The notes beneath the pieces are model-generated. The model saw only the letters and a list, made by a program, of their open reading frames with translations, searched no databases and was not told the origin of the DNA. Both the position numbers and the translations under genes were made by a program. A DNA stretch of 51,594 nucleotides from DASQHW01 sp038209365 (lineage in GTDB: Bacteria; Actinomycetota; Acidimicrobiia; IMCC26256; PALSA-610), in NCBI GenBank assembly GCA_038209365.1, contig JBBQXS010000034.1:1-51594 (forward strand), read 5' to 3'. Positions 1 to 7,587 of the stretch are shown here, one piece after another; position 1 is the stretch's first letter; each line of letters begins with the position of its first letter.

Positions 1-75
1 GTGGAGGTGATGGGACTTGAACCCACGACTTCTACGTTGCGAACGTAGCGCTCTACCGGACTGAGCTACACCCCC
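1..75 (-). tRNA. tRNA-Ala (anticodon CGC)
   Basis: Read on the minus strand, bases 75 to 2 fold as a complete cloverleaf. The acceptor stem GGGGGTG (75-69) pairs with CACCTCC (9-3). The anticodon loop TTCGCAA sits between CTACG and CGTAG, giving anticodon CGC for codon GCG (Ala). The pair at positions 3-70 is G-U, the known identity element of alanine tRNAs, which supports the call independently. Base 2 is the discriminator A and base 1 would be the first C of the CCA end. The window edge prevents knowing whether CCA is encoded. Confidence 0.97.
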
Positions 76-94
76 GGAAGAGTTGCGATAATAG

Positions 95-361
95 TCGCCA
101 GCTGCAAAAGCCGAGGTCAGGCAATTCGTCGCTACGGTCGCGTCCGCCCCCGTCGAAGATCGCCGGCGCGAAGCCATTGCCGTCGTCGGACGAAACGGGG
201 CGATAGACCTCTTGCTCCTGCTCGACATTGCGACCGCCGCGCACGGCGACGACGTTGACGTGCAAGTCGCCGGCGACCACCTGACGGCGCAGGAGTTGCT
301 CGGGTGCGCGATCGAGGTCTTCAAGCGGAACGAACAAGAGCTGGAGCCACGATCATCATGA
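95..361 (+). pseudogene. possible gene remnant, unknown protein
   Basis: Between the tRNA and the lipoprotein gene a plus-strand frame is open from 95 to a TGA at 359-361. It reads like protein with G/C-rich third positions, for example around ATAAHGDDVDVQVAG (about 236-280) and AQELLGCAIEVF. It has no ATG or GTG near its beginning. The only conventional start is a TTG at 212, which would give 49 residues. An opposite-strand frame (53-337) covers the same bases but runs into the tRNA and looks like a shadow. I read this as the 3' end of a decayed or truncated gene. I do not recognise the family, and it could still be non-coding. Confidence 0.25.
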
Positions 362-407
362 TCTGTTTTGCCGTGCCGAGGCGGGCGCGGTCGAATGACC
401 TTCGTGG

Positions 408-1370
408 CTATAGGACGCCCGCGTGCAGTGCGTCGCAGTTCGCGGGCTCGCCGTTCTCTGTTTGTCCGGCACCGACTCCCTCGAGCGCCGAGAACGGACC
501 GCACGGATTGGCCACTATCCACCCATGGATCATCGGAACCGGTGGGAACTTGATTTGGCCCGGCCGACAGTCGCCGTTCCCGTCCGTGAGACCCGCGACC
601 GTGAACTGCGGAACGCCGTCCGTCGTGTTCCTCTTCACGAAGCAGAGGTTCGTGTGCACGTGGAACTGCGTAAGCGGGCTTTGGAACAGCGGCGGAATGT
701 TGGCGAACCGATCGGTCGGCCGCAAGAGGTACATCGCCGCTTCGAGCAACGGCGCGTGACCCGAGCGGATCTTGTATACGAGCGCTTCGGGTTTCTTGGA
801 GTTGAGGACGATGTCGTCGTTGGCGTACGACCAGTTGATCATGTGTTCGTCGTCGGTAATTGCGTCACCAATCGTGCGGTAACCCTCGGCGTACGCCGTG
901 TCCTGACTCGCCCAGTGAGGGAGGTCCCGGAGCGAGTCGCGCAGCAACTGCTCGGCCGCGTGTTGCTGCGCGGCGGTCACGCCCGGGGTTCCGCTCAGGT
1001 CGATGCCGTCGCTCGGGTTGTACGGCTTCACGGTCGTGCCGGGTGAACGCGGCGAGCCGTTGTTGTTGGAACCCGATTTCTCGACTCCGACGCCCGGGGG
1101 AAGCGTGATCTGGCTGCCCGTCGGCACCGACGGCAGAACGATGGCGCCGGGGACGGTGATCACCGTGGTGGGCGCGGTGGCGTCGGGCGCCGCCTTGCGC
1201 TTCGCCTTCACCTTCACCGTGGTCGGTGACGCCTGAGTTGCGGTCGTCGTCTGCTCCGGAGCCGGCCCTGCCGCCTGCTTGTCATTCGAACCACCACAGG
1301 CCGCCAGCGTGGTGATCAGCGCCACCGCGCCGAGAACCGACACAACCTTGAACACGCCACGAGCCGTCAC
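408..1370 (-). CDS. secreted lipoprotein of unknown function
   Basis: This is a 320-residue protein with a type II signal peptide: a hydrophobic stretch follows K8 and ends in the lipobox LAAC at residues 22-25, so the Cys should be lipidated and the protein anchored outside the membrane. Residues 28-110 are low-complexity (Thr, Pro, Ala, Gly), a likely linker. Residues 130-320 form a folded domain with motifs such as AEGYRTIGDA, HVHTNLCF and MIHGWIVANP. The HVH and paired Cys could bind metal or form a disulphide, but I do not recognise the family. The GTG start at 1370 is preceded by TACCTT eight bases upstream, fitting a leaderless transcript. A GTG at codon 6 is a possible alternative start. 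No gene is co-directional close by. Confidence 0.8.
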   Translation of the reverse strand: MTARGVFKVVSVLGAVALITTLAACGGSNDKQAAGPAPEQTTTATQASPTTVKVKAKRKAAPDATAPTTVITVPGAIVLPSVPTGSQITLPPGVGVEKSGSNNNGSPRSPGTTVKPYNPSDGIDLSGTPGVTAAQQHAAEQLLRDSLRDLPHWASQDTAYAEGYRTIGDAITDDEHMINWSYANDDIVLNSKKPEALVYKIRSGHAPLLEAAMYLLRPTDRFANIPPLFQSPLTQFHVHTNLCFVKRNTTDGVPQFTVAGLTDGNGDCRPGQIKFPPVPMIHGWIVANPCGPFSALEGVGAGQTENGEPANCDALHAGVL

Positions 1371-1714
1371 AATAAGTCAAGGTATACGCGTCCCGGCGCT
1401 CCGCCAAGGCCCGGGAACATCGGGTCCCCATCGCTCCGGGGTTTGACGGAAACTCTGGCCTTCCGCACGGCCATGCAGCGCGTCCTGCCGGGCCCGCTGG
1501 GTCAACTACGGGTCAACCTCATCGCGCTGATCGAAACAACTCGCTGCGACAAGGGCGTTTGAGTACCGATCCCCAAGAGGTTGCGCGTTGGTGGGACCGA
1601 TCCCTTGAGATCGGAGCGCGTGGACCGATCAACGGGGTCCGCTCGTGCCGTCCTACGTGCGCGGTCAAGTTCTGACCCGTTGAGAGACAGGCGCGAGCGT
1701 GGAGGTGGTCGCGG
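1371..1714. other. intergenic region without a recognisable gene
   Basis: These 344 bases separate the start of the lipoprotein gene from the end of the F420-reductase gene. The lipoprotein promoter should lie in the first 60 bases (TACCTT at 1384-1379 on the minus strand). Around 1590-1640 the hexamer ccgatc recurs three times and CCGATC-N6-GATCGG forms a short hairpin that might end the reductase operon, although it has no T-tract. I see no convincing open frame. Confidence 0.4.
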
Positions 1715-2239
1715 CTATTGCGGCGCGATCGATGCGCGCTGAATCAGCTGCACGATCGGGATGGTTCGATTCACCTTGGCGGCATCGCGTCGATATCTCG
1801 CGAAGGCTGGGAAGACATGCTCCGCGAGCACCCACAACCGCTCACGCTCGGCTTCGTCGTCCACCACCGTTGCGCGCATTGGGATGCCACCGAAGGTGAC
1901 GTTTGGATGGGCTCGAAGGTTGTGATACCAGGCTGGGTGTCGTGAGCTGCCGGCATTCGACGCGACGATGATGATCTCGTTCGCGTCGTTGAAGTAGATG
2001 ACTGCATTGCGTCGTCGCTCACCGCTTTTAGACCCGAGGGTCTCGAGGACTGAGGTCGGAAACATGAGTGTCGTCGCGACACGACCGCGAGTTGCTCGCA
2101 GCAGAAACGGGTCGAGCTTCCAGCTGACGTGGCGCGAGAGGAACCTCGAGAAGCGGGTCGCGGCGAAGGCCGCGTAGACACGGGCGATCACGCCAGGCTG
2201 ACGGGTCGCATCGACGTATCTGAGTTTGGTGGCAGCCAC
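1715..2239 (-). CDS. F420-dependent (Ddn/DUF385 family) nitroreductase-like protein
   Basis: This 174-residue protein matches the deazaflavin-dependent nitroreductase family, split beta-barrel proteins that use coenzyme F420 to reduce quinones, nitro compounds or other substrates, often at the membrane. Family hallmarks are LETLGSKSGERRRNAV (about 66-81) and ASNAGSSRHPAWYHNL (about 93-108), the F420-contacting segments. The length is normal. The GTG start at 2239 has AGGAGA eight bases upstream. It lies 30 bases after the NTF2-like gene on the same strand and is probably the last gene of the ECF41 redox operon. The family is clear; the substrate cannot be told. Confidence 0.88.
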   Translation of the reverse strand: MAATKLRYVDATRQPGVIARVYAAFAATRFSRFLSRHVSWKLDPFLLRATRGRVATTLMFPTSVLETLGSKSGERRRNAVIYFNDANEIIIVASNAGSSRHPAWYHNLRAHPNVTFGGIPMRATVVDDEAERERLWVLAEHVFPAFARYRRDAAKVNRTIPIVQLIQRASIAPQ

Positions 2240-2269
2240 GCGAGGTCTCCTTTCCGAAACAACGGTGTG

Positions 2270-2614
2270 TCAGGACGCGTCTCGACCACGCAGTGGCAGC
2301 AGCATGGGCGCGACGTGGTCGAGGATGCGGAACAGCGGTCCGAAGGGTTGGGTGAGGAGCCCGGTGATGGCTCCGGCGGCTCGACTTCTACGGCGGGCAA
2401 AGGCTGGCCCGACGACGGCCGCGAACACGCCGATCGCGGTGAGGGGACGCATCGTCACGCGGATCTCCCCGATGGTGCCGTCCGGCCGGTAGCGGATGAC
2501 ATCGATCCCTTCGACGATCCGGCGTCGAAGTTCGCCGCGCCAACAGATGATCTCCATGTCACCTCGGGGGCACCGATCGGTGATCGTGAATTCGTCGAAG
2601 AGATCGAAGAGCAC
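2270..2614 (-). CDS. NTF2/SnoaL-like protein, start unresolved
   Basis: The conventional frame (GTG at 2614) gives 114 residues, but it starts in the middle of an NTF2-like fold. The same frame is open upstream to 2779 and encodes the expected family beginning: RARDLDRWIDALAPDVVLH, then SPLLSTPFRGREV, then YSVLFDLFDEF. No ATG, GTG or TTG exists in that extension. Either a rare start codon is used, or a single-base frameshift near 2740 separates a coupled start from the body. NTF2-like proteins bind small molecules or act as isomerases and cyclases. It follows the membrane protein of the ECF41 operon directly. The ECF41 factor itself carries a related C-terminal domain, so a stand-alone copy here may be functionally linked. 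Confidence 0.6.
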   Translation of the reverse strand: MLFDLFDEFTITDRCPRGDMEIICWRGELRRRIVEGIDVIRYRPDGTIGEIRVTMRPLTAIGVFAAVVGPAFARRRSRAAGAITGLLTQPFGPLFRILDHVAPMLLPLRGRDAS

Positions 2615-2779
2615 GCTGTAGAGGTCACGGGCGACCTCGCGGCCCCGAAACGGCGTGGACAGCAGCGGTGAATGTAGGACGACGTCGGGGGCCAGCGCGT
2701 CGATCCAGCGGTCCAGGTCCCGGGCTCGCCAACTGTCACCGAACGGGTCGGGCCCAGAGTGCGCAGGGACTCGGTCCGA

Positions 2780-3388
2780 TCATCCACGGATGAGCTGCGC
2801 CAGCGCGACGATGACGCCGACGCTTTGGGTCGCGATCAGGACCAGCGGGACCGGTTGTTTGACCGCGTCGAGCAGGCGGCCTTGGGCAGCATCGGGTCGC
2901 GAGTCCGAGACGAGTCCGCCACGGTGTCGGAGCACCAGGATCCCGCAGCCGGCGAGGACGAGAGCGGCCACCATCTCGAGCGACGCGGCCGCCCAGGACA
3001 ATGGGCTGGTATCGGCGGCGCTGGTGAACGAATCGCTGAGCAGCGAGTGTGCGGGCAGAAAGTGCACTTCGAAGTATCCGGCGGCGAGCGCGACGCCGCC
3101 GACGGCGGCTGCGACAGGGGCCAGACGGTGGTGCTGGAAGATGAGGACGACGAGCGACACTTCAATCACGATGCCCGCCATGCCGAGGCCGAACACGTCG
3201 CGGTGTGCGGATTCGACGCCGCGACGGAGGTGGTCGCTGTTGTGGAAGATCACTGCGGCCGCGAAGAGCGTCGCCGCAGCGCACAGTACCGAGTCATCGC
3301 CTCGTAGATGGGAACCGTCGACCGTGCGTGACTCGGTGCGCGTGGGCGCGATCCCTCTGTGCTGATCTCGAGCAGATCGGTGGCTCAC
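2780..3388 (-). CDS. multi-pass membrane protein in the ECF41 operon
   Basis: This 202-residue protein has about five hydrophobic segments: near 32-48, 70-88, 92-108, 130-152 and 178-197. The first 30 residues are polar. A motif HNSDHLRRG follows the first helix, and several His residues lie near membrane borders. I do not recognise the family, and it lacks the zinc motif of typical anti-sigma factors. Its GTG start overlaps the stop of the sigma factor gene (GTGA at 3388-3385), so the two are translationally coupled. It might modulate the sigma factor or work with the redox enzymes; that is inference from position only. Confidence 0.7.
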   Translation of the reverse strand: MSHRSARDQHRGIAPTRTESRTVDGSHLRGDDSVLCAAATLFAAAVIFHNSDHLRRGVESAHRDVFGLGMAGIVIEVSLVVLIFQHHRLAPVAAAVGGVALAAGYFEVHFLPAHSLLSDSFTSAADTSPLSWAAASLEMVAALVLAGCGILVLRHRGGLVSDSRPDAAQGRLLDAVKQPVPLVLIATQSVGVIVALAQLIRG

Positions 3389-4260
3389 AGCAGCCGCTTT
3401 GCGCGCTCGACCAGGCGAAGCTTGTCGGGGTTGCGGACCAGCCGCACGGTCACGACGACGTCGCGCGACATCTCGAAGGCGGCGACGAAGTCGATCTGCC
3501 CGTCGAGTCGTCCGACGATGCCCGGTTCACCATTGACGGTCACCGCAGTAATTGTGAGTTGATCGTGGTAGCGCTGGGTGAGGTTGGCGAGGAACGTGGC
3601 GACGCGCGACGCGCCGACGACCGGCCGGCGGGCGGCGATCCGGTTCGCGCCGCCGTCGGTGATGCACACGGCGTCGGGCGCCAATCGCGCCAGGACGGCA
3701 TCCATGTCGCCCATCCACAACGCGACGAGCAGCTCGTCGACGACTCGTCGGTCGGTTGTTCGTGCCCGGCGCTGGGGGTGGCGTAACCGGCGGCGAGCGC
3801 GACTGGCGATCTGACGGCACGCCTCGGGGGACTTTTCGACCGCGTCGGCGATGTCTGCGTAGGGGACGGCGAACACGTCGGCCATCAAGAATACGGCACG
3901 GTCGACCGGGTCGAGACGGTCGAGCATGGTGAGAAACCCGAGCGTGAGCGAGTCGGCGAGCTCAGCGCGTTCTTCGGGACCGGCCTCGGCGACGACCGGT
4001 TCTGGCAACCACGGACCGACGTATTCCTCCCGGTTGTGGCGCGCCGATCGGAGCCAGTCGATGGCGATCCGGGTCGTCACGGTGGTCAGCCACGCCTCGG
4101 GGCTCGCGATGTCGGTTCGATCGGCGGCGCACCAGCGCACCCATGCTTCGGACACGATGTCTTCGGCGTCAACCAGGCTGCCGACCATCCGATAGGCGAT
4201 GCCGAGCAGGCGGGGCCGTTGGGCCGCGAACAGTTCGCTCGACGTCGGCGTCGGGCTCAC
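3385..4260 (-). CDS. ECF41-family RNA polymerase sigma factor with C-terminal NTF2-like domain
   Basis: This 291-residue protein has region 2 at about 10-75 (AYRMVGSLVDAEDIVSEAW), region 4 at about 105-160, and an NTF2/SnoaL-like extension from about 170. Two ECF41 signatures are visible: WLPEP at residues 84-88 in the linker, and NPDKL at 277-281 near the end. In this family the C-terminal domain acts as a built-in regulator in place of a separate anti-sigma factor, and the factors recognise a TGTCACA / CGTC promoter. Such a promoter lies in front of the upstream gene (5545-5520), so the factor probably controls itself. The start overlaps the FAD gene stop (GTGA), and the stop overlaps the membrane protein start. 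Confidence 0.93.
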   Translation of the reverse strand: MSPTPTSSELFAAQRPRLLGIAYRMVGSLVDAEDIVSEAWVRWCAADRTDIASPEAWLTTVTTRIAIDWLRSARHNREEYVGPWLPEPVVAEAGPEERAELADSLTLGFLTMLDRLDPVDRAVFLMADVFAVPYADIADAVEKSPEACRQIASRARRRLRHPQRRARTTDRRVVDELLVALWMGDMDAVLARLAPDAVCITDGGANRIAARRPVVGASRVATFLANLTQRYHDQLTITAVTVNGEPGIVGRLDGQIDFVAAFEMSRDVVVTVRLVRNPDKLRLVERAKRLL

Positions 4261-5516
4261 GCCACCAACGCCGGTCCGTGCGCGAGGGCACGCAAGGCCT
4301 GGCGTCCGGCTTCATGGCCGCTCGCCAGCGATGCATCGGCGAGCAAGCCTTCGGGGCCGACCCAGTCGCCCGCGATCAGCACGCCCGGCTGTCCGCTATC
4401 GGTGACGCGAGGTCGGCCGGCCAGGCCGCCCGTCTCCGCCCGCGGCATGGCGCCGCTGACAACCATCCGAGCCAAGAACCGTTGCGCCACGATGTCGTCG
4501 GGGGCGACACCGAGCCGGTCGACGTGGGTGTTCAACGACTGGCGGTCGGTCTCGGGATCGGTGACGACGTAGCGGATGGCCGACACGACGGCGTGCCCTT
4601 CCGGCCCCTGGCGCGCTGGGGGCGACATGGTCACGCCCATGATCGGCTCGTCGACACCCAACAAATAGCCCGGGCTCGGCACCCGCGAGACCCCCAAGTC
4701 CAAGCACGCGCCGGTGACCGGCGCACCGAGCTCGGGCCAACACGGATCCTCGGGCAACAAAGCGCGAGTCGCCGCCGGCGTCCCGGCCGCGAGCACGACC
4801 TGGCGCGCCAACAAAACGCCGTTGCCGGTTTCTACGCGCACGCGGTGACCATCGGGCTCCGCGCTGATCACCGATACTCTCGGCCGGACGGTGACCTTTG
4901 CGGCGAGGCCGTCGATGAGCTGCGCCCAGCCGCCGTGCAGGTACAGCACGCCGGGTCGGGCGCCGATCTGGAGCTGCCGAACGGCGGCGTCGGCCGAGAA
5001 GCTTTCGACGTCAGCGGTATACGTGGATAGGCGGATAAGGGTGCGTACCACCGCTTCGGCGTCGGGCCGCAACGAGTGATCCTCGAGCCAGGCGCGTACC
5101 GAGGTCCCGGCCAGGCGCGCCGGTCGCAACAGCGGAAGCAAGCCGAGCAGGCGCGCGAACTGCGCCTTGGACGCGCGGCCCATGGCTGTCGTACGCAGCA
5201 GGCTCGCCGGCCCCGAAGGTACGACGTGCACCTCGCCGTCTTTGAGGAGCCGGTAGCAGCGAAATGGAGAGGGAACTCCGTCCGGCTCGATGCCCAACGA
5301 GCGCAGCACGGCCGTCCCGGGACCGCCGACGTAGAGCGCGTGTGGTCCCATGTTGAACGTATAGGCGCCTTTCTCGACCGTGCGTGCGCGCCCGCCCCGC
5401 TGGTGCGCGTCGAGCACGAGTGTCGAGGCGCCGCCGGTAGCGGCGGTCGCCCCGGCTGCCAGACCGGCCAACCCGGCTCCGACCACGATGACGTCCCAAT
5501 CGGTGTCCATGCTCAT
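4257..5516 (-). CDS. FAD-dependent oxidoreductase (amine oxidase / phytoene desaturase-like)
   Basis: This protein of about 419 residues begins with a Rossmann FAD-binding motif, G13-x-G15-x-x-G18 (VVGAGLAGLAAG), followed by a glycine/arginine element GGRARTVEKG. Near the C-terminus LIAGDWVGPEGLLADASLAS is the usual second FAD contact. It resembles flavin amine oxidases and carotenoid-desaturase-like enzymes; the substrate is unknown. The frame is open to 5780, but I place the start at ATG 5516. That ATG lies 3 bases after the -10 element of an ECF41 promoter, and the homologous sequence begins there; ATG 5510 is the alternative. The last bases overlap the sigma factor start. ECF41 factors commonly sit next to oxidoreductases, and this gene fits that partner role. 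Confidence 0.88.
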   Translation of the reverse strand: MSMDTDWDVIVVGAGLAGLAAGATAATGGASTLVLDAHQRGGRARTVEKGAYTFNMGPHALYVGGPGTAVLRSLGIEPDGVPSPFRCYRLLKDGEVHVVPSGPASLLRTTAMGRASKAQFARLLGLLPLLRPARLAGTSVRAWLEDHSLRPDAEAVVRTLIRLSTYTADVESFSADAAVRQLQIGARPGVLYLHGGWAQLIDGLAAKVTVRPRVSVISAEPDGHRVRVETGNGVLLARQVVLAAGTPAATRALLPEDPCWPELGAPVTGACLDLGVSRVPSPGYLLGVDEPIMGVTMSPPARQGPEGHAVVSAIRYVVTDPETDRQSLNTHVDRLGVAPDDIVAQRFLARMVVSGAMPRAETGGLAGRPRVTDSGQPGVLIAGDWVGPEGLLADASLASGHEAGRQALRALAHGPALVA

Positions 5517-6253
5517 GTTGACGATCGAGTCGTCCCGGTGTGACAACAAGTTCGCGCCGGATGGCGCTTGCCGTGTTCGCTGAGCAGCTTGATGGGCGGG
5601 ATGAGCAGCCGGTAGATGGGTCTGAGCGACCAAGCCGGGAGATACGGATGGCGTTCCTCGCCCCAGACTCTCGCCCGGGGATGACGCCGAAACAACGGCG
5701 AACGGAACGCCATCCGAGCGATCGCAGATGCGGAGCCGAAATTCTCTCCCGGATCGGAGGTATGGAGTTCGATGCGGCACAGATGTTTCGTGCTGATGAA
5801 GCCGTACTGGTGAGGGCTCACCAGACGGGCCGGCGCGCCGTGGTCGCCATCGAGCGGCGCACCGTTGAGACGTTCGGCGATGAGCACGTCGTCAGCAAGC
5901 GCGTCCTCGATCGTCACGACCGACCGGTACCCGTCAAGACCGCCGAAGACAAGATGTGTGATGGACGTGTCGGGCCGAAGGGATCGCTCGATGATCAGCC
6001 GATAGAAGGTTTCGAACGCGACGCCCTCCCAGTGCAGCCCAGTTGCGGACCAGCCCGCCACGCAATGAAAGTCGGCAGTGAGCTCCCGGCGGGGCAGCAT
6101 TGCGAGCTCGTCCAGCGGGAAGTCAAAGGGCTCAGCCGCCGTGCTCCTGACCGCGATCACGGGATCGGTCGGGATCGTCGGCGGGGGCCGGTACAGGTGC
6201 GTCCCGAAACGCGGGAAGCCATCGGTCGCGTATTGCCCGGGCGGGAGCGTCAC
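5513..6253 (-). CDS. sulfite-oxidase-fold molybdopterin-dependent oxidoreductase
   Basis: This protein of about 246 residues has the oxidoreductase molybdopterin-binding fold. The key feature is Cys64 in ADFHCVAGWS, the molybdenum-ligand position of the sulfite oxidase/YedY family. LVFGGLDGYRS, APARLVSPHQYGF and TKHLCRIEL are further family blocks. No twin-arginine signal is visible, so it should be cytoplasmic. I use GTG 6253, which overlaps the preceding stop as GTGA; ATG 6298 with GGAAC upstream is the alternative. The 3' end carries the ECF41 promoter and overlaps the FAD start. The cofactor could be supplied by moaA, moaC and moeA further along this window. Confidence 0.85.
   Translation of the reverse strand: MTLPPGQYATDGFPRFGTHLYRPPPTIPTDPVIAVRSTAAEPFDFPLDELAMLPRRELTADFHCVAGWSATGLHWEGVAFETFYRLIIERSLRPDTSITHLVFGGLDGYRSVVTIEDALADDVLIAERLNGAPLDGDHGAPARLVSPHQYGFISTKHLCRIELHTSDPGENFGSASAIARMAFRSPLFRRHPRARVWGEERHPYLPAWSLRPIYRLLIPPIKLLSEHGKRHPARTCCHTGTTRSST
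5520..5545 (-). promoter_or_regulatory. ECF41-type promoter
   Basis: On the minus strand TGTCACA (5545-5539) is followed after 15 bases by CGTC (5523-5520). This is the promoter architecture described for ECF41 sigma factors. It lies within the 3' end of the molybdopterin oxidoreductase gene and ends 3 bases before the ATG of the FAD gene at 5516. Transcription would then start at or near that ATG and give a leaderless message for FAD oxidoreductase, sigma factor and downstream genes. Confidence 0.8.
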
Positions 6254-6858
6254 GTCGGAACAGCGCGCGAGGATGCCGGGCCGGCGACTTCGCGCCATGT
6301 CCGTTCCATCTCTCGCATGATCGCGGGGTACACGAGCAGATACCGGAACGGCCTGATCGCCGCCATGTAGGCGGCACCGAACAGACCGTTCGGCTTCACC
6401 AATACGGCCATCTGCGCGCGGTAGCCGCCCCTGTCGTCCGGGACCCAGCCGAGATGTAGGACTCCGTGCATCGTCTGGTTGGCGGTCTCCGCGGCCCACT
6501 CGTTTTCGGTCAGGTACAGGGAGATGAAGGGCAGCGCGTCGAAGTCCGGGCCCGACGGGCCCTCGCGCAGATCCGCCGGCAGCCGATCGCGCAGTGTCGC
6601 CACCCGGGCGCCGACGCCGGCATTCGGGCCGTCCCAGCCGAGGAGCTCCCCGAGCTTCCACCGGATCGCGAACAGTGTGCGAACGGCCCGCGACGAGCTG
6701 TGCGCGGGGTCGTTCGAGGCAATCAATTGCGCCAGCCGACCGAGGTCGTCCGGGCCGCCGCCTCCCGGTAGCGCCCACACATCCTCGAGCCGAAAGTCAG
6801 GGGTGAGCTCGTGGATGCGCCATGGCCGGGAGATGTGACATCGATTGGGGATCCTCAC
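6250..6858 (-). CDS. DUF2867 family protein
   Basis: This 202-residue protein matches DUF2867, which occurs alone or fused to NAD-dependent epimerase-like proteins. Visible blocks are FRLEDVWALPGGG (about 23-35), a central ENEWAAETANQTMHGVLHLG, and YRAQMAVLVKPNGLFGAAYM near residues 143-162. No catalytic role is established for the family. The GTG start at 6858 is supported by GGAGG nine bases upstream. It is the first gene of the operon. Its promoter region (TATAAG on the minus strand at about 6908-6903) is covered by palindromes next to the divergent TetR gene, so TetR repression is likely. Confidence 0.82.
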   Translation of the reverse strand: MRIPNRCHISRPWRIHELTPDFRLEDVWALPGGGGPDDLGRLAQLIASNDPAHSSSRAVRTLFAIRWKLGELLGWDGPNAGVGARVATLRDRLPADLREGPSGPDFDALPFISLYLTENEWAAETANQTMHGVLHLGWVPDDRGGYRAQMAVLVKPNGLFGAAYMAAIRPFRYLLVYPAIMREMERTWREVAGPASSRAVPT

Positions 6859-6898
6859 TTGGAACGACCTCCGTCCAAAGCCGACCTGACATCGGTAG

Positions 6899-6930
6899 CC
6901 GACTTATAGTCGGTGACCGATCGTCGGTCA
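6899..6930. promoter_or_regulatory. two adjacent palindromes, likely TetR operators
   Basis: CCGACT-TAT-AGTCGG (6899-6913) and TGACCGA-TCG-TCGGTCA (6914-6930) are two perfect inverted repeats that abut each other. They lie between divergent genes. The first contains the likely -10 (TATAAG) of the DUF2867 operon, with CTGACC 17 bases upstream of it inside the second palindrome. The second ends 6 bases before the likely -10 (TACCCT) of the TetR gene. The layout fits autoregulation plus repression of the redox operon. Confidence 0.75.
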
Positions 6931-6947
6931 GTTTGTTACCCTGGCGC

Positions 6948-7553
6948 GTGTCTGTCAAGCCGCTCCGGGTCCGCCAAGCGGAGGCAACGCGCAGCCTGCT
7001 GCTCGAGGTGGCACGTCAGAACTTCACCGAACACGGCTACGCCGCGACGTCGATCGACGACATCATCCAGCAGGCAGGAGTCGCGCGCGGGGCGCTGTAC
7101 CACCACTTCCCAGGCAAGGAGGCGCTCTTCCGCGCCGTCTACGAAACGGTCGAAGGCGAGGTCGTCGCGCGCGTCATGCAAGCAGCCGCGTCGCAGACAT
7201 CACCCTGGGACGCGGTGCGCGCCGGGCTCTCGACGTTCCTCGACGCCTGCCTCGAACCATCCTTCCGTCGCATCGTCGTGCTCGACAGCGTGTCGGTCCT
7301 GCAAGCGCAGGTCTTGGAAGTCGGGATCGACCCCGTCGAGTTGCCCATGCTGCGCACCGTCCTCACGCCGCTGCTCGGCACGACGACGTTCGGGGGGATG
7401 GCCATCGACGCCCTCACCTACGTCGCCCTCGGCGGCCTCTACGGCGCCTCCCTCTACATCGCCCGCGCTTCAGACCCCCACGCCGCACGAGCCGACGTCG
7501 ACCTCGTCCTCGACACCCTCATCAACGGCCTCCTACCAGGGCCCGCCCGATGA
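6948..7553 (+). CDS. TetR-family transcriptional regulator
   Basis: This 201-residue protein has an N-terminal TetR helix-turn-helix at about 12-58, with the characteristic HGYAATSIDDIIQQAGVARG and ALYHHFPGKEALF. The remaining residues form the variable helical ligand domain. The GTG at 6948 is chosen because homologous sequence begins there and TACCCT lies five bases upstream; the frame is open to 6822 but that part is opposite the DUF2867 gene. It is divergent from the DUF2867-molybdoenzyme operon across two palindromes. It probably represses that operon and itself until an unknown ligand binds. Confidence 0.92.
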   Translation: MSVKPLRVRQAEATRSLLLEVARQNFTEHGYAATSIDDIIQQAGVARGALYHHFPGKEALFRAVYETVEGEVVARVMQAAASQTSPWDAVRAGLSTFLDACLEPSFRRIVVLDSVSVLQAQVLEVGIDPVELPMLRTVLTPLLGTTTFGGMAIDALTYVALGGLYGASLYIARASDPHAARADVDLVLDTLINGLLPGPAR

Positions 7554-7587
7554 CGATCTGACGAGGCTCTGTTGCGTTGAGTTGGGC

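Noticed and set aside
53..337. Minus-strand 94-residue frame beside the tRNA
   Set aside because: It runs into the tRNA gene and mirrors a better plus-strand frame.
6254..6778. N-terminal extension of the molybdoenzyme frame
   Set aside because: This stretch is out of frame with, and fully inside, the DUF2867 gene and has no similarity to molybdoenzymes.
6834..6840. A second TGTCACA as another ECF41 -35
   Set aside because: No CGTC occurs at 15-16 bases spacing and it lies inside the DUF2867 coding region.
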